In this document: positions 34,280 to 44,179 of the stretch, piece after piece
Numbering within the stretch: position 1 is the stretch's first letter
How the letters are laid out: every line of letters starts with the position of its first letter
NCBI GenBank assembly: GCA_910575605.1
Contig: CAJTEW010000003.1
Span: 186,001 to 250,000 of the forward strand
Origin: Lachnospiraceae bacterium
Lineage (GTDB): Bacteria; Bacillota; Clostridia; Lachnospirales; Lachnospiraceae
Reading direction: 5' to 3'
Length of the DNA stretch: 64,000 bases
Notes under the pieces: model-generated
Told to the model about the DNA's origin: nothing
Databases searched by the model: none
Seen by the model: the letters and a program-made list of their open reading frames with translations, nothing else
Translations under genes and position numbers: made by a program

Positions 34280-34308
34280 TTGAAATGTTTACCTGTATTC
34301 GATATACT
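34280..34308 (+). promoter_or_regulatory. Main promoter of the S10 ribosomal protein cluster
   Basis: TTGAAA (34280-34285), 17-bp spacer, TATACT (34303-34308). The start site would be near 34315, giving an untranslated leader of about 240 nt. Confidence 0.75.
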
Positions 34309-34314
34309 ATAAAA

Positions 34315-34553
34315 GCTGTGACATGATAGCTGTGAAGCGTGAGGTTGCTACTTAATATTATAGTAGGTTTTCCGTGGAGCGAATGTCAAGTTAGGAAACT
34401 GGCGACAAGTCACTGTACGTATCACAACTGATTACTATCTGCCTGGCAGGAGTATGAAACAACGTGTGAGGTTCTCACGACACACACGGGAGAGTGTACA
34501 GTCACCGCTTGTCGTACTGAAGTTGAAAGTACGAAAAGGAGGCGACTTTTTTT
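34315..34553 (+). promoter_or_regulatory. Long 5' leader of the S10 operon
   Basis: About 240 nt between the promoter and rpsJ with no open reading frame and several complementary stretches, for example GTGTGAGGTTCTCACGACAC near 34461-34485 and GTACTGAAGTTGAAAGTAC near 34515-34533. In other bacteria the S10 leader binds L4 for autogenous control; whether this leader does so is inference. Confidence 0.55.
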
Positions 34554-34871
34554 ATGGCAAGTCAAGTAATGAGAATCACTTTGAAGGCGTATGACCATCA
34601 ATTAGTAGATGCATCCGCTAAAAAAATCATCGAAACTGTAAAGAAGAATGGATCACAGGTGAGCGGTCCTGTACCACTTCCGACAAAAAAGGAAGTAGTT
34701 ACAATCTTAAGAGCTGTTCACAAATATAAGGATTCCAGAGAACAGTTCGAGCAGAGGACTCATAAGAGACTTATCGATATCATCACACCGACCCAGAAGA
34801 CGGTTGATGCACTGTCAAGACTGGAAATGCCAGCCGGTGTATACATTGATATCAAAATGAAAAATAAGTAA
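34554..34871 (+). CDS. rpsJ: 30S ribosomal protein S10
   Basis: A 105-residue S10, part of the 30S head and also the NusE antitermination factor. It has the conserved [20 protein letters not shown] start and the [10 protein letters not shown] loop. AAAGGAGGCGAC precedes the ATG. First gene of the S10 operon; no str operon genes (rpsL, rpsG, fusA, tuf) lie upstream, the permease and prd genes being there instead. Confidence 0.98.
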   Translation: MASQVMRITLKAYDHQLVDASAKKIIETVKKNGSQVSGPVPLPTKKEVVTILRAVHKYKDSREQFEQRTHKRLIDIITPTQKTVDALSRLEMPAGVYIDIKMKNK

Positions 34872-34941
34872 GCAGGATCCTAATATTTAGGATGAACGTG
34901 TAAAATACGCGTTCCGCTGTAAATCACAGGAGGTAATTATA

Positions 34942-35616
34942 ATGAAGAAGGCTATTTTAGCTACAAAAGTCGGAATGACTCAGATCTTCAATGAAGACGG
35001 CACACTGACGCCGGTAACAGTTCTTCAGGCAGGTCCCTGTGTAGTAACACAGATTAAAACCGTAGAGAACGACGGCTACAGCGCAGTGCAGGTCGGATTC
35101 ATTGACAAGAAGGACAAGACAGTAAATAAGGACAAGAGCGGTAGAAAGGAAATTGTTCACCGCCATGGTCTTACAAAAGCAGAGCAGGGACATTTTGCAA
35201 AGGCCGGCGTATCCGGAAAGAGATTTGTAAGAGAGTTCAAGCTTGAAGGTGAGTATGAGCTTGCACAGGAGATTAAGGTTGATATCTTTGAGGCAGGAGA
35301 TAAGGTAGATGCTACTGCAATTTCAAAGGGTAAAGGCTTCCAGGGTGCAATTAAGAGACATAATCAGCACAGAGGACCTATGACACATGGTTCTAAGTTC
35401 CACCGTCATGCAGGTTCTAACGGTGCGGCTTCTGATCCGAGCAAGGTATTTAAGGGAAAGAAGATGCCAGGACAGATGGGAAATAAGAAGATTACAATTC
35501 AGAATCTCGAGGTTGTGCGTGTAGATGCACAGAACAATCTTCTTCTTATAAAGGGCTCTGTACCGGGACCGAAGAAATCTTTAGTAACTATTAAAGAAGC
35601 AGTAAAAGCTAACTAG
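34942..35616 (+). CDS. rplC: 50S ribosomal protein L3
   Basis: A 224-residue L3, an early assembly protein near the peptidyl transferase centre. [18 protein letters not shown] at the N-terminus and the glycine/histidine-rich loop ([15 protein letters not shown], about 144-158) that reaches into the rRNA core are both intact. AGGAGGTAA ribosome site; 70 bp after rpsJ. Confidence 0.98.
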   Translation: MKKAILATKVGMTQIFNEDGTLTPVTVLQAGPCVVTQIKTVENDGYSAVQVGFIDKKDKTVNKDKSGRKEIVHRHGLTKAEQGHFAKAGVSGKRFVREFKLEGEYELAQEIKVDIFEAGDKVDATAISKGKGFQGAIKRHNQHRGPMTHGSKFHRHAGSNGAASDPSKVFKGKKMPGQMGNKKITIQNLEVVRVDAQNNLLLIKGSVPGPKKSLVTIKEAVKAN

Positions 35617-35648
35617 GTTTTTTTAAAGAGGAAGGAGGAAGACTTAAG

Positions 35649-36269
35649 ATGGCAAACGTATCTGTTTATAATATCGAAGGCAAAGAAGTTGAGACAATCG
35701 ATTTAAATGATGCGGTATTTGGTGTTGAAGTAAATGAACATCTTGTACACATGGCGGTTGTGAATCAGCTTGCAAATAAACGTCAGGGAACACAGAAAGC
35801 AAAGACGCGTTCTGAAGTTTCCGGCGGCGGAAGAAAACCGTGGAGACAAAAAGGAACAGGACATGCAAGACAGGGTTCAACAAGAGCTCCGCAGTGGACA
35901 GGCGGCGGCGTAGTGTTTGCTCCGGTTCCGAGAGACTATTCATTCAAAATGAACAGAAAGGAAAAGAGAGCTGCACTTCTGTCAGCGCTTACTTCCAGGG
36001 TAGAAGAGAAGAAATTAATCGTTGTTGACGAGCTTGCATTTGAAGCACCGAAGACAAAGGATTTTGCAAAGGTGTTAAAGAACCTGGATGTATCAAAAGC
36101 ATTAGTTGTGTTAGAGGACGGCAATGTAAATGCCGAGATGTCTGCAAAGAACATTCCAGATGTTAAGACAGCAAAGACAAATACAATTAATGTGTACGAC
36201 ATCTTAAAATACAATACAGTAATCGCTACAAAGGCTGCTGTACGTAATATCGAGGAGGTGTACGCATAA
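35649..36269 (+). CDS. rplD: 50S ribosomal protein L4
   Basis: A 206-residue L4 that binds 23S rRNA and lines the exit tunnel; in many bacteria it also represses the S10 operon through the leader. The extended tunnel loop is visible as [20 protein letters not shown] (split around 55-75). The stop codon overlaps the rplW start by one base (TAATG), indicating coupling. Confidence 0.98.
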   Translation: MANVSVYNIEGKEVETIDLNDAVFGVEVNEHLVHMAVVNQLANKRQGTQKAKTRSEVSGGGRKPWRQKGTGHARQGSTRAPQWTGGGVVFAPVPRDYSFKMNRKEKRAALLSALTSRVEEKKLIVVDELAFEAPKTKDFAKVLKNLDVSKALVVLEDGNVNAEMSAKNIPDVKTAKTNTINVYDILKYNTVIATKAAVRNIEEVYA

Positions 36270-36574
36270 TGGCTAATGTTCAATATTATGATGTAATCCT
36301 TAAACCAGTTGTGACAGAGAAGACGATGGAACTTATGGGAGAAAAGAAGTATACATTCTTAGTACATCCAGAAGCAACAAAGTCTCAGGTGAAAGAAGCA
36401 GTTGAGAAGATGTTTGACGGGACAAAGGTAAAGAGTGTCAATACAATGAATCTTGACGGCAAGAAGAAAAGAGTACGTGGTACCTTCAAGTTCGGACGTA
36501 CTGCTAAGACGAAAAAGGCAGTTGTACAGCTCACTGCTGACAGCAAGGATATTGAAATCTTTGAGGGACTGTAG
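36269..36574 (+). CDS. rplW: 50S ribosomal protein L23
   Basis: A 101-residue L23, located at the tunnel exit where trigger factor and SRP dock. It has the typical [15 protein letters not shown] start and [22 protein letters not shown] loop segment. It shares one base with rplD. A 169-bp spacer with repeat sequence separates it from rplB. Confidence 0.98.
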   Translation: MANVQYYDVILKPVVTEKTMELMGEKKYTFLVHPEATKSQVKEAVEKMFDGTKVKSVNTMNLDGKKKRVRGTFKFGRTAKTKKAVVQLTADSKDIEIFEGL

Positions 36575-36743
36575 GATGTCTTAAAAAATAGAGCAGAGGT
36601 AACACCACAGCCACTAAGCTCGAAAAGACCTCGCTAAGTGGACCGGGTGTGCTTTCGCACTAGATTCGAAAGAACCTCATCAAGTGCTCAATGCATACGG
36701 AAAGCAACCGTGATAATAAACAGTATTGAAAGGAGAAGTAATC
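36575..36743. other. rplW-rplB spacer with reversed TTAGCGAG repeat
   Basis: Contains at 36613-36640, in minus orientation, the 28-bp spacer repeat also found at 41411 and 50543 in plus orientation, then a CGAAAGAACCTCATC segment that resembles the GAAGAACTTC tail of the other copies. AAGGAGAAG before rplB closes the gap. Confidence 0.7.
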
Positions 36744-37586
36744 ATGGGAATTAAAACTTACCGCCCATATACGCCTTCCAGAAGACAAATGACCGGATCT
36801 GATTTCGCTGAAATCACAAAGACTACTCCGGAAAAATCTTTGTTAGCTCCTAAGAGCAGACAGGCAGGACGTAATAATCAAGGTAAAATTACAGTTAGAC
36901 ACCGCGGAGGCGGAGCTAAGAAGAAATATAGAATTATCGATTTCAAGAGAAGAAAAGATGGTATTCAGGCTACAGTAATCGGTATCGAATATGATCCGAA
37001 CAGGTCGGCAAATATCGCACTTATCTGTTATGAGGATGGCGAGAAGGCATACATCCTTGCACCGGAAGGGTTAAAGGACGGCATGAAGGTCATGAACGGA
37101 CCAGAAGCTGAGGTGAGAGTGGGTAACTGTCTTCCGCTTTCAGAGATTCCGGTAGGTACACAGATTCATAATATTGAGCTCCACCCGGGAAAAGGCGGAC
37201 AGATGGTTCGTTCAGCTGGAAACAGCGCACAGCTTATGGCTAAGGAAGGAAAGTATGCAACGCTTAGACTTCCCTCAGGCGAGATGAGAATGGTTCCAAT
37301 CGTCTGCAGAGCATCCGTAGGCGTTGTTGGAAATGGTGACCATAACCTAATTAATCTTGGAAAAGCAGGACGCAAGCGCCATATGGGTATCAGGCCGACA
37401 GTCCGCGGTTCTGTTATGAACCCGAATGACCATCCGCACGGCGGTGGTGAAGGTAAGACTGGAATCGGACGTCCGGGTCCGTGCACACCTTGGGGTAAAC
37501 CAGCACTTGGCCTTAAGACCAGGAAGAAAAATAAGGCTTCTAACAAGATGATTGTAAGAAGACGAGATGGCAGAGCGATTAAATAG
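36744..37586 (+). CDS. rplB: 50S ribosomal protein L2
   Basis: A 280-residue L2, needed for subunit joining and peptidyl transferase activity. It begins [16 protein letters not shown], and the conserved C-terminal [13 protein letters not shown] (with the functionally important histidine) is intact. ATG 36744 follows AAAGGAGAAG and matches the usual L2 N-terminus, so an upstream TTG is rejected. Confidence 0.98.
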   Translation: MGIKTYRPYTPSRRQMTGSDFAEITKTTPEKSLLAPKSRQAGRNNQGKITVRHRGGGAKKKYRIIDFKRRKDGIQATVIGIEYDPNRSANIALICYEDGEKAYILAPEGLKDGMKVMNGPEAEVRVGNCLPLSEIPVGTQIHNIELHPGKGGQMVRSAGNSAQLMAKEGKYATLRLPSGEMRMVPIVCRASVGVVGNGDHNLINLGKAGRKRHMGIRPTVRGSVMNPNDHPHGGGEGKTGIGRPGPCTPWGKPALGLKTRKKNKASNKMIVRRRDGRAIK

Positions 37587-37610
37587 TTTTCGAGAAGGAG
37601 GTTAACTTAT

Positions 37611-37892
37611 ATGGCACGTTCAATTAAAAAAGGACCATTTGCAGATGCAAGCCTGCTTAAAAAGATTGATGCTATGAACGCTTCCGGTGACAAGTCCGTG
37701 ATTAAGACATGGTCACGCCGTTCTACAATCTTCCCAAGCATGGTTGGACATACAATTGCTGTTCATGACGGAAGAAAGCATGTACCTGTATATGTAACAG
37801 AGGATATGGTTGGACATAAACTCGGTGAGTTTGTTGCAACCAGAACTTACAGGGGACATGGAAAAGATGAAAAGAAATCGAGAGTTAGATAA
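37611..37892 (+). CDS. rpsS: 30S ribosomal protein S19
   Basis: A 93-residue S19, in the 30S head near the decoding site. [33 protein letters not shown] and [12 protein letters not shown] are standard. GAAGGAGGTT ribosome site, 24 bp after rplB. Confidence 0.98.
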   Translation: MARSIKKGPFADASLLKKIDAMNASGDKSVIKTWSRRSTIFPSMVGHTIAVHDGRKHVPVYVTEDMVGHKLGEFVATRTYRGHGKDEKKSRVR

Positions 37893-37918
37893 TTACATTG
37901 TGAAAGGAGGGTTTATCC

Positions 37919-38305
37919 GTGGCTAAAGGACACAGATCCCAGATTAAGAGAGAAAGAAATGCTAACAAAGATACGAGACCTTCTGCTAAGTTATCTTACG
38001 CAAGAGTTTCTGTTCAGAAAGCATGCTTCGTATTAGATGCCATCAGAGGTAAGGATGTAACTACAGCACTTGGTATATTGACCTACAATCCAAGATATGC
38101 TTCTGGTTTAATAAAGAAATTATTGGAGTCAGCAATTGCAAATGCTGAGAACAACAACGGTATGAATGCTGAGAACCTTTATATTGCAGAGGCTTATGCA
38201 AACAAAGGACCAACAATGAAGAGAATCAGACCGAGGGCGCAGGGCAGGGCTTATAGAATTGAAAAAAGAATGAGTCATATCACACTTGTGCTTGATGAGA
38301 GATAA
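37919..38305 (+). CDS. rplV: 50S ribosomal protein L22
   Basis: A 128-residue L22 whose beta hairpin ([18 protein letters not shown]) lines the exit tunnel. The start codon is GTG with AAAGGAGGG 7 bases ahead. Slightly extended N-terminus ([19 protein letters not shown]) compared with minimal L22, as is common in this bacterial group. Confidence 0.97.
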   Translation: MAKGHRSQIKRERNANKDTRPSAKLSYARVSVQKACFVLDAIRGKDVTTALGILTYNPRYASGLIKKLLESAIANAENNNGMNAENLYIAEAYANKGPTMKRIRPRAQGRAYRIEKRMSHITLVLDER

Positions 38306-38319
38306 GAAGGAGGGCAATC

Positions 38320-38973
38320 ATGGGACAGAAAGTTAATCCTCATGGCTTGAGAGTCGGAATTATCAAAGACTGGGACTCTAAATGGTATGCAGAAAAAGAT
38401 TTTGCAGACTACTTAGTGGAAGACCATGAAATCAGAACGTATCTTAAGAAAAGATTATACAGCGCCGGTGTTTCTAAGATGGAAATTGAAAGAGCATCTG
38501 ACCGCGTAAAGATTACGATTTATACAGCAAAGCCCGGCGTTGTAATTGGTAAGGGCGGAGCAGAGATTGAGAAGGTAAAGGCTGAGCTTAAGCAGTTTAC
38601 CGACAAGAAGTTAGTTGTTGATATTAAAGAAATCAAGAGACCGGATAAGGATGCACAGTTAGTAGCAGAAAACATCGCATTACAGCTTGAGAACCGTATC
38701 TCTTTCAGACGTGCAATGAAGTCATGCATGTCCAGAACGATGAAATCAGGAGCGCTTGGTGTTAAGACTTCTGTATCAGGACGTCTTGGCGGAGCTGATA
38801 TGGCTCGTACAGAGTTCTACAGCGAGGGTACAATTCCGCTTCAGACATTAAGAGCAGATATTGACTACGGATTCGCTGAGGCAGACACAACTTATGGAAA
38901 AGTTGGTGTTAAGGTATGGATCTATAAAGGCGAAGTTCTTCCGGAAAAAGCATCAAAGGAAGGAGAGAAATAA
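38320..38973 (+). CDS. rpsC: 30S ribosomal protein S3
   Basis: A 217-residue S3 with KH domain ([14 protein letters not shown] near 80) forming part of the mRNA entry helicase of the 30S subunit. It starts [18 protein letters not shown]. Spacing 14 bp from rplV, ribosome site AGAAGGAGG. Confidence 0.98.
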   Translation: MGQKVNPHGLRVGIIKDWDSKWYAEKDFADYLVEDHEIRTYLKKRLYSAGVSKMEIERASDRVKITIYTAKPGVVIGKGGAEIEKVKAELKQFTDKKLVVDIKEIKRPDKDAQLVAENIALQLENRISFRRAMKSCMSRTMKSGALGVKTSVSGRLGGADMARTEFYSEGTIPLQTLRADIDYGFAEADTTYGKVGVKVWIYKGEVLPEKASKEGEK

Positions 38974-38976
38974 ATC

Positions 38977-39414
38977 ATGTTAATGCCAAAGAGAGTAAAA
39001 CGTCGTAAACAATTCCGTGGTTCCATGAAGGGTAAGGCTCTTCGCGGAAATCAGATTACAAACGGTGAATATGGTATTGTTGCAATGGAGCCATGCTGGA
39101 TTAAATCTAACCAGATTGAGGCTGCCCGTATCGCTATGACCCGTTATATCAAGCGTGGTGGTAAGGTATGGATTAAGATATTCCCGGATAAACCTGTAAC
39201 TACGAAACCAGCTGAGACACGTATGGGTTCTGGAAAAGGAACCTTAGAATACTGGGTAGCAGTTGTAAAGCCAGGCCGCGTAATGTTTGAAATCGCGGGC
39301 GTATCAGAGGAAGTTGCAAGAGAAGCACTCCGTCTGGCAACACATAAGCTTCCTTGTAAATGTAAAGTAGTTTCTCGCGCAGACTTAGAAGGCGGTGATA
39401 ACAGTGAAAATTAG
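38977..39414 (+). CDS. rplP: 50S ribosomal protein L16
   Basis: A 145-residue L16 that helps place the A-site t[18 protein letters not shown] and the loop [19 protein letters not shown] are diagnostic. It starts 3 bases after rpsC and overlaps rpmC by 11 bases. Confidence 0.98.
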   Translation: MLMPKRVKRRKQFRGSMKGKALRGNQITNGEYGIVAMEPCWIKSNQIEAARIAMTRYIKRGGKVWIKIFPDKPVTTKPAETRMGSGKGTLEYWVAVVKPGRVMFEIAGVSEEVAREALRLATHKLPCKCKVVSRADLEGGDNSEN

Positions 39415-39607
39415 TGCATTTGTAGAAGATTTAAAAACAAAATCAGCTGCAGAGCTGAACGAAGAATTAGTAGCTGCTAAAAAGGAACTTTTCAACTTGA
39501 GATTCCAGAACGCAACGAATCAGTTAGAAAATACAAGCAGAATCAAAGAAGTAAGAAGAAATATTGCCAGAATCCAGACAGTAATTACTGAGAAGGGAAG
39601 GGAGTAA
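39404..39607 (+). CDS. rpmC: 50S ribosomal protein L29
   Basis: A 67-residue helical L29 at the tunnel exit. I place the start at GTG 39404 ([10 protein letters not shown]), preceded by GGCGGTGA and overlapping the L16 stop; this fits the usual L29 length better than an upstream start. [17 protein letters not shown] is the family signature. Confidence 0.93.
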   Translation: MKISAFVEDLKTKSAAELNEELVAAKKELFNLRFQNATNQLENTSRIKEVRRNIARIQTVITEKGRE

Positions 39608-39611
39608 CACT

Positions 39612-39866
39612 ATGGAAAGAAATCTTAGAAAGACCCGTGTTGGCAAGGTTATCAGCAATAAAATGGATAAGACCATAGTAGTTGCTGTTGAAGATCATGT
39701 AAAACATCCGCTTTACAAGAAGATTGTAAAGAGAACCTATAAATTAAAGGCACATGATGAAGCAAATGAGTGCAACATTGGTGATAAGGTAAAAGTTATG
39801 GAGACAAGACCGTTATCCAAGGATAAGAGATGGAGACTTGTCGAAGTTATGGAAAAAGTGAAATAG
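39612..39866 (+). CDS. rpsQ: 30S ribosomal protein S17
   Basis: An 84-residue S17 with OB fold: [19 protein letters not shown] and [20 protein letters not shown]. Binds 16S rRNA early in assembly. It follows rpmC by 4 bases. Confidence 0.98.
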   Translation: MERNLRKTRVGKVISNKMDKTIVVAVEDHVKHPLYKKIVKRTYKLKAHDEANECNIGDKVKVMETRPLSKDKRWRLVEVMEKVK

Positions 39867-39885
39867 TATAAGGAGGGAAACCTGC

Positions 39886-40254
39886 ATGATACAGCAAGAA
39901 AGCAGACTGAAAGTGGCAGATAACACAGGTGCTAAAGAGTTACTGTGTATCCGCGTACTTGGCGGTTCAACAAGAAGATATGCAAGTATCGGTGATATTA
40001 TAGTTGCGACTGTTAAAGATGCAACACCAGGCGGCGTTGTTAAAAAAGGCGATGTAGTGAAGGCTGTAGTTGTTCGTACTGTAAAGAGTACACGTCGTAA
40101 GGACGGTTCTTATATCCGCTTTGACGAAAATGCTGCTGTAATTATAAAAGATGATAAGACACCAAGAGGAACCCGTATTTTCGGGCCAGTAGCAAGAGAG
40201 CTCCGTGACAAGCAGTTCATGAGAATTGTGTCTCTGGCTCCGGAAGTACTGTAA
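39886..40254 (+). CDS. rplN: 50S ribosomal protein L14
   Basis: A 122-residue L14, which lies at the subunit interface and binds the silencing factor Rsf[28 protein letters not shown] and the C-terminal [24 protein letters not shown] are standard. AAGGAGGG ribosome site. Confidence 0.98.
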   Translation: MIQQESRLKVADNTGAKELLCIRVLGGSTRRYASIGDIIVATVKDATPGGVVKKGDVVKAVVVRTVKSTRRKDGSYIRFDENAAVIIKDDKTPRGTRIFGPVARELRDKQFMRIVSLAPEVL

Positions 40255-40269
40255 GGAGGTGCTAGTAAG

Positions 40270-40581
40270 ATGTCAATGTCAAAAATCAAAAAAGGTGATA
40301 CAGTAAAGGTTATTACCGGTAAAGATAAAGATAAAGAGGGTAAGGTTATCGCCGTAGATAAGAAGGCAGGCAGAGTTACTGTTGAAGGTGTGAATATGTT
40401 GACAAAGCATACAAAGCCAAGCGCTGCCAACCAGAACGGTGGAATTGTTCATCAGGAAGGTCCTATTGATGCTTCTAACGTAATGTATATGCACAAGGGC
40501 AAGGCTACAAGAGTAGGCTTTAAGATGGACGGTGACAAGAAAGTACGCTACGCAAAATCAACAGGCGAAGTTATCGATTAA
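40270..40581 (+). CDS. rplX: 50S ribosomal protein L24
   Basis: A 103-residue L24 with N-terminal KOW motif ([20 protein letters not shown]), one of the two initiators of 50S assembly. ATG 40270 follows TAAGGAGGTG; the ATG two codons later is an alternative. Confidence 0.97.
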   Translation: MSMSKIKKGDTVKVITGKDKDKEGKVIAVDKKAGRVTVEGVNMLTKHTKPSAANQNGGIVHQEGPIDASNVMYMHKGKATRVGFKMDGDKKVRYAKSTGEVID

Positions 40582-40606
40582 TCGTAAAGGAAGGAGGTTC
40601 AAGGCT

Positions 40607-41146
40607 TTGAGTAGACTGAAAGAACAGTACCAGAACGAAATCGTGGACGCTATGACGAAGAAGTTCGGTTATAAAAATATTATGGAAGTGCCGAAGCTTG
40701 ACAAGATTGTTATTAACATGGGTGTCGGTGAGGCAAAAGATAATGCAAAGCTTTTAGATTCAGCAATTGCTGATTTAGAGAAGATTACAGGACAGAAGGC
40801 TGTAATCTGTAAGGCAAAGAAGTCCGTTGCCAACTTCAAGTTAAGAGAAGGTATGTCAATCGGCTGCAAGGTTACTTTAAGAGGCGAGAAGATGTATGAA
40901 TTTGCTGACCGTCTGATTAATCTTGCACTGCCGCGTGTACGTGACTTCAGAGGTGTTAATCCGAATGCATTTGACGGAAGAGGAAATTATGCCCTTGGTA
41001 TCAAAGAGCAGCTCATTTTCCCGGAGATTGAGTACGATAAGGTTGACAAGGTAAGAGGTATGGACGTTATTTTTGTTACTACAGCAAAGACAGACGAAGA
41101 GGCTCGTGAGCTGCTTAAGCAGTTTAACATGCCGTTTACAAAATAA
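40607..41146 (+). CDS. rplE: 50S ribosomal protein L5
   Basis: A 179-residue L5 that binds 5S rRNA and contacts P-site tRNA. The start is a TTG at 40607 ([13 protein letters not shown]) with GGAAGGAGG ahead; this gives the normal L5 length, whereas an upstream start would overlap rplX by 50 bases. [18 protein letters not shown] is the family signature. Confidence 0.95.
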   Translation: MSRLKEQYQNEIVDAMTKKFGYKNIMEVPKLDKIVINMGVGEAKDNAKLLDSAIADLEKITGQKAVICKAKKSVANFKLREGMSIGCKVTLRGEKMYEFADRLINLALPRVRDFRGVNPNAFDGRGNYALGIKEQLIFPEIEYDKVDKVRGMDVIFVTTAKTDEEARELLKQFNMPFTK

Positions 41147-41157
41147 GGAGGTAAATT

Positions 41158-41343
41158 ATGGCTAAGACAGCAATGAAAGTAAAACAGCAGCGCAAGCAGA
41201 AATTCTCTACAAGAGAATACAGCCGCTGCAGAATTTGCGGACGTCCGCATGCATATTTGAGAAAATATGGAATCTGCCGTGTTTGCTTCCGTGAACTGGC
41301 ATATAAAGGACAGATCCCAGGCGTTAAAAAAGCAAGTTGGTAG
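41158..41343 (+). CDS. rpsZ: 30S ribosomal protein S14, zinc-binding type
   Basis: A 61-residue type Z S14 with a four-cysteine zinc site: C24, C27, C40, C43 ([12 protein letters not shown]... ICRVCF). This is the C+ form; a zinc-independent paralogue may exist elsewhere. AAGGAGG overlaps the L5 stop. Confidence 0.97.
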   Translation: MAKTAMKVKQQRKQKFSTREYSRCRICGRPHAYLRKYGICRVCFRELAYKGQIPGVKKASW

Positions 41344-41480
41344 CCCGAAAGCAACTTAGTGAAGCCGAGCCGGAGGCGAAAGCTGAGCTTAGTGCGAGGG
41401 CGTTCTTGGAGCTTAGCGAGGTGTTTTCGAGCTTAGCGAGAAGAACTTCCATATTCAAAGAAAAAGGAGGAAAACGATTC
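41344..41480. repeat. rpsZ-rpsH spacer with TTAGCGAG repeats
   Basis: A 137-bp spacer built from variants of GAGCTTAG/TTAGCGAG: near 41355, 41388, 41411-41420 and 41431-41440, then GAGAAGAACTTC at 41438-41449. The block 41411-41438 matches the reversed copy at 36613-36640 with one mismatch in the central 25 bp. AAAGGAGGAAAA before rpsH ends it. Confidence 0.75.
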
Positions 41481-41882
41481 ATGACCATGAGTGATCCAAT
41501 TGCAGATATGCTTACGAGAATCCGTAATGCAAATACTGCGAAACATGATACAGTAGATGTACCTTCATCCAAAATGAAGCTTGCTATCGCAAACATTCTG
41601 TTAGATGAAGGGTATATTGAGAAATATGACCTCATTGAGGATGGTGTATTTAAGACAATCCATATTACATTAAAATATGGTGTTGATAAAAATGAGAAGG
41701 TTATCACAGGACTTAGGAGAATTTCAAAGCCGGGTCTTCGTGTATATGCCGGCAGTGCAGATGTACCGAAAGTATTCGGGGGACTTGGCACAGCTATTAT
41801 TTCAACAAATCAGGGTGTAATTACTGATAAAGAAGCAAGAAAGCTTGGTGTAGGCGGAGAAGTTCTGTGCTATATATGGTAG
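41481..41882 (+). CDS. rpsH: 30S ribosomal protein S8
   Basis: A 133-residue S8, a primary 16S rRNA binder and, in other bacteria, the translational repressor of the spc operon. [15 protein letters not shown] and the C-terminal [26 protein letters not shown] are standard. ATG 41481 follows AAAGGAGGAAAA. Confidence 0.98.
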   Translation: MTMSDPIADMLTRIRNANTAKHDTVDVPSSKMKLAIANILLDEGYIEKYDLIEDGVFKTIHITLKYGVDKNEKVITGLRRISKPGLRVYAGSADVPKVFGGLGTAIISTNQGVITDKEARKLGVGGEVLCYIW

Positions 41883-42031
41883 GCACTGAACTTTTAGCGA
41901 AGCCCCACTGAAAGCGAGAACTTAAGCTTAGGTGCATAGAGCCTATAGTGCTTTATGCAAAACTATAATGTAAAACTGAAAACAGAGCAGCAAAGTCTGT
42001 TCCGAAAATTTAAGTTAAGGAGGATTTGGCA
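41883..42031. other. rpsH-rplF spacer
   Basis: A 149-bp spacer starting with GCACTGAAC and TTAGCGAAG, related to the spacer repeats elsewhere in the cluster (compare 47796). A GCCTATAGTGC / GCAC pairing around 41930-41951 suggests structure. Ribosome site of rplF at its end. Confidence 0.5.
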
Positions 42032-42574
42032 ATGTCACGTATAGGAAGACTGCCAGTTGCGATTCCTGCAGGTGTAACTGTTGAGATTGCAGAGAATAAT
42101 AAAGTGACTGTAAAAGGTCCAAAGGGAACGCTCGTAAGAGAGCTTCCTGTAGAGATGGAAATTAAGGTAGAGGGTGCAGAGGTTGTTGTAACAAGACCGA
42201 ATGATTTAAAGAAGATGAAATCCTTACATGGTCTTACAAGAACACTCATTAACAATATGGTGCTCGGTGTATCTGCCGGATATGAGAAGGTTCTTGAGGT
42301 AAACGGCGTTGGCTATAGAGCAGCAAAATCCGGAAATAAGCTGACACTTAACCTTGGGTATTCTCATCCAGTTGAGATGATTGATCCAGAGGGTATTGAG
42401 GCTGTTGTTGAAGGACAGAACAAGATTATTGTTAAAGGTATTGATAAAGAAAAAGTAGGCCAGTATGCAGCTGAAATCAGAGATAAGAGAAGACCAGAGC
42501 CATATAAGGGCAAGGGTATCAAGTATGCTGATGAAGTAATCAGACGTAAAGTCGGCAAGACTGGTAAGAAATAA
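42032..42574 (+). CDS. rplF: 50S ribosomal protein L6
   Basis: A 180-residue L6 near the factor-binding site. [16 protein letters not shown] and the C-terminal [27 protein letters not shown] are diagnostic. ATG 42032 has AAGGAGG ahead; an upstream TTG is less likely. Confidence 0.98.
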   Translation: MSRIGRLPVAIPAGVTVEIAENNKVTVKGPKGTLVRELPVEMEIKVEGAEVVVTRPNDLKKMKSLHGLTRTLINNMVLGVSAGYEKVLEVNGVGYRAAKSGNKLTLNLGYSHPVEMIDPEGIEAVVEGQNKIIVKGIDKEKVGQYAAEIRDKRRPEPYKGKGIKYADEVIRRKVGKTGKK

Positions 42575-42591
42575 GAAAGGAGAGTGTAAAA

Positions 42592-42960
42592 ATGGTTAGC
42601 AAAAAATCAAGAAGTGTTGTTCGTGTTAATAAACACAAAAAGTTACGTAACCGTTTGAGCGGTACTGGGGAGTGCCCTCGTTTGGCAGTGTTTAGAAGCA
42701 ACAATCATATGTATGCTCAGATTATTGATGATACAGCCCAGAATACACTGGTTTCCGCTTCCACTCTTCAGAAAGATGTGAAAGCAAACTTAGAGAAAAC
42801 GAACAATGTTGAGGCAGCAGCATATTTGGGTAAGGTAATAGCTGAAAGGGCAATCGAAAAGGGCATTAAGGATGTTGTCTTTGACAGAGGCGGTTATATT
42901 TATCATGGAAAAGTTAAGGCATTAGCAGACGCAGCTAGAGAAGCTGGGTTGAATTTCTAG
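42592..42960 (+). CDS. rplR: 50S ribosomal protein L18
   Basis: A 122-residue L18 that binds 5S rRNA with L5. [23 protein letters not shown] and [23 protein letters not shown] are standard. GAAAGGAGAG ribosome site, 17 bp after rplF. Confidence 0.98.
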   Translation: MVSKKSRSVVRVNKHKKLRNRLSGTGECPRLAVFRSNNHMYAQIIDDTAQNTLVSASTLQKDVKANLEKTNNVEAAAYLGKVIAERAIEKGIKDVVFDRGGYIYHGKVKALADAAREAGLNF

Positions 42961-42974
42961 GAGGAGGAGCACAC

Positions 42975-43484
42975 ATGAGACAGGAACGTATTGATGCTAG
43001 TCAGTTAGAGTTAAATGAAAAAGTAGTGTCAATTAAGCGTGTAACCAAAGTTGTTAAGGGTGGCCGTAACATGAGATTCACAGCTTTAGTAGTTGTCGGA
43101 GACGGAAATGGCCATGTTGGTGCAGGCTTAGGAAAAGCTACTGAAATCCCGGAAGCAATCCGCAAGGGAAAAGAGGATGCGGCTAAAAACCTCATCAATG
43201 TAGCATTAGATGAAAATGAGAGTATCACACATGATTTTATCGGTAAATTCGGAGGAGCTTCCGTGCTTCTTAAAAAAGCTCCAGAAGGTACCGGAGTTAT
43301 TGCCGGAGGTCCGGTTCGTGCCGTAATCGAGATGGCAGGAATTAAGAATATCCGTACGAAATCTCTTGGTTCCAACAATAAGCAGAACGTTGTTCTTGCT
43401 ACCATCGATGGATTACGTCAGATTAAGACCCCGGAGGCTGTGGCTAAGCTTCGTGGTAAATCAGTTGAGGAAATCGTAGGCTAA
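42975..43484 (+). CDS. rpsE: 30S ribosomal protein S5
   Basis: A 169-residue S5 at the mRNA entry and an accuracy centre (ram mutations). [22 protein letters not shown] and [17 protein letters not shown] are standard. 14 bp after rplR with AGGAGGAG. Confidence 0.98.
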   Translation: MRQERIDASQLELNEKVVSIKRVTKVVKGGRNMRFTALVVVGDGNGHVGAGLGKATEIPEAIRKGKEDAAKNLINVALDENESITHDFIGKFGGASVLLKKAPEGTGVIAGGPVRAVIEMAGIKNIRTKSLGSNNKQNVVLATIDGLRQIKTPEAVAKLRGKSVEEIVG

Positions 43485-43528
43485 GAAAACAAGGCATAAA
43501 AGCTTTGTAAAGCAGGAGGTAAGAAAAA

Positions 43529-43708
43529 ATGGCAAACTTAAAGGTTACATTAGTAAAATCTCCGATTGGTGCTGTACCGAAGCATAAAAGAACTGTAGAA
43601 GCTTTAGGCTTAAGGAAGTTAAACAAGACAGTTGAGCTTCCAAATAATGCAGCAACAAGAGGTATGATCAAACAGGTAGAATATCTGTTAAAGGTAGAAG
43701 AAGCATAA
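43529..43708 (+). CDS. rpmD: 50S ribosomal protein L30
   Basis: A 59-residue L30 (MANLKVTLVKSPIGAVPKHK, then TVEALGLRKLNKTV and NNAATRGMIKQVEYLL). The gene is short and easily missed. GCAGGAGGT ribosome site at about 43512-43520; stop TAA at 43706-43708. Normal position between rpsE and rplO. Confidence 0.97.
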   Translation: MANLKVTLVKSPIGAVPKHKRTVEALGLRKLNKTVELPNNAATRGMIKQVEYLLKVEEA

Positions 43709-43738
43709 GAATTATAATTCAGATAAGGAGGTGTCACA

Positions 43739-44179
43739 ATGGATTTATCAAACTTAAGACCTGCTGATGGTGCAAAGCAGAGTGATAATTTCAGAAGAGG
43801 ACGTGGACACGGTTCTGGAAATGGCAAGACAGCCGGTAAGGGACACAAAGGCCAGAAGGCTCGTTCCGGGGCAACAAGACCAGGTTTTGAAGGTGGTCAG
43901 ATGCCATTATATAGAAGAATACCAAAGAGAGGTTTCACAAACAGAAACTCTAAGAATATCGTTGGTATTAACGTGAGCGCTCTTGAAGTATTTGATAATG
44001 ATGCAGTAGTTTCTGTAGAAACATTACTGGAGCAGGGAATTATCAAGGAAGCAAGAGACGGTGTTAAGATTCTTGGAAACGGAGAGCTTACAAAGAAGCT
44101 TACCGTTCAGGCAAACGCATTCAGCGCAGGCGCCATAGCTAAGATTGAGGCATTAGGTGGAAAAACAGAGGTGATTTAA
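43739..44179 (+). CDS. rplO: 50S ribosomal protein L15
   Basis: A 146-residue L15 with the glycine/arginine-rich N-terminal tail ([20 protein letters not shown]) that threads into 23S rRNA. Its stop overlaps the secY start by one base (TAATG), coupling ribosomal protein and translocase synthesis. Confidence 0.98.
   Translation: MDLSNLRPADGAKQSDNFRRGRGHGSGNGKTAGKGHKGQKARSGATRPGFEGGQMPLYRRIPKRGFTNRNSKNIVGINVSALEVFDNDAVVSVETLLEQGIIKEARDGVKILGNGELTKKLTVQANAFSAGAIAKIEALGGKTEVI

Noticed and set aside
40532-40606. Longer rplE starting inside rplX
   Set aside because: TTG 40607 has a strong ribosome site and gives the normal L5 length.
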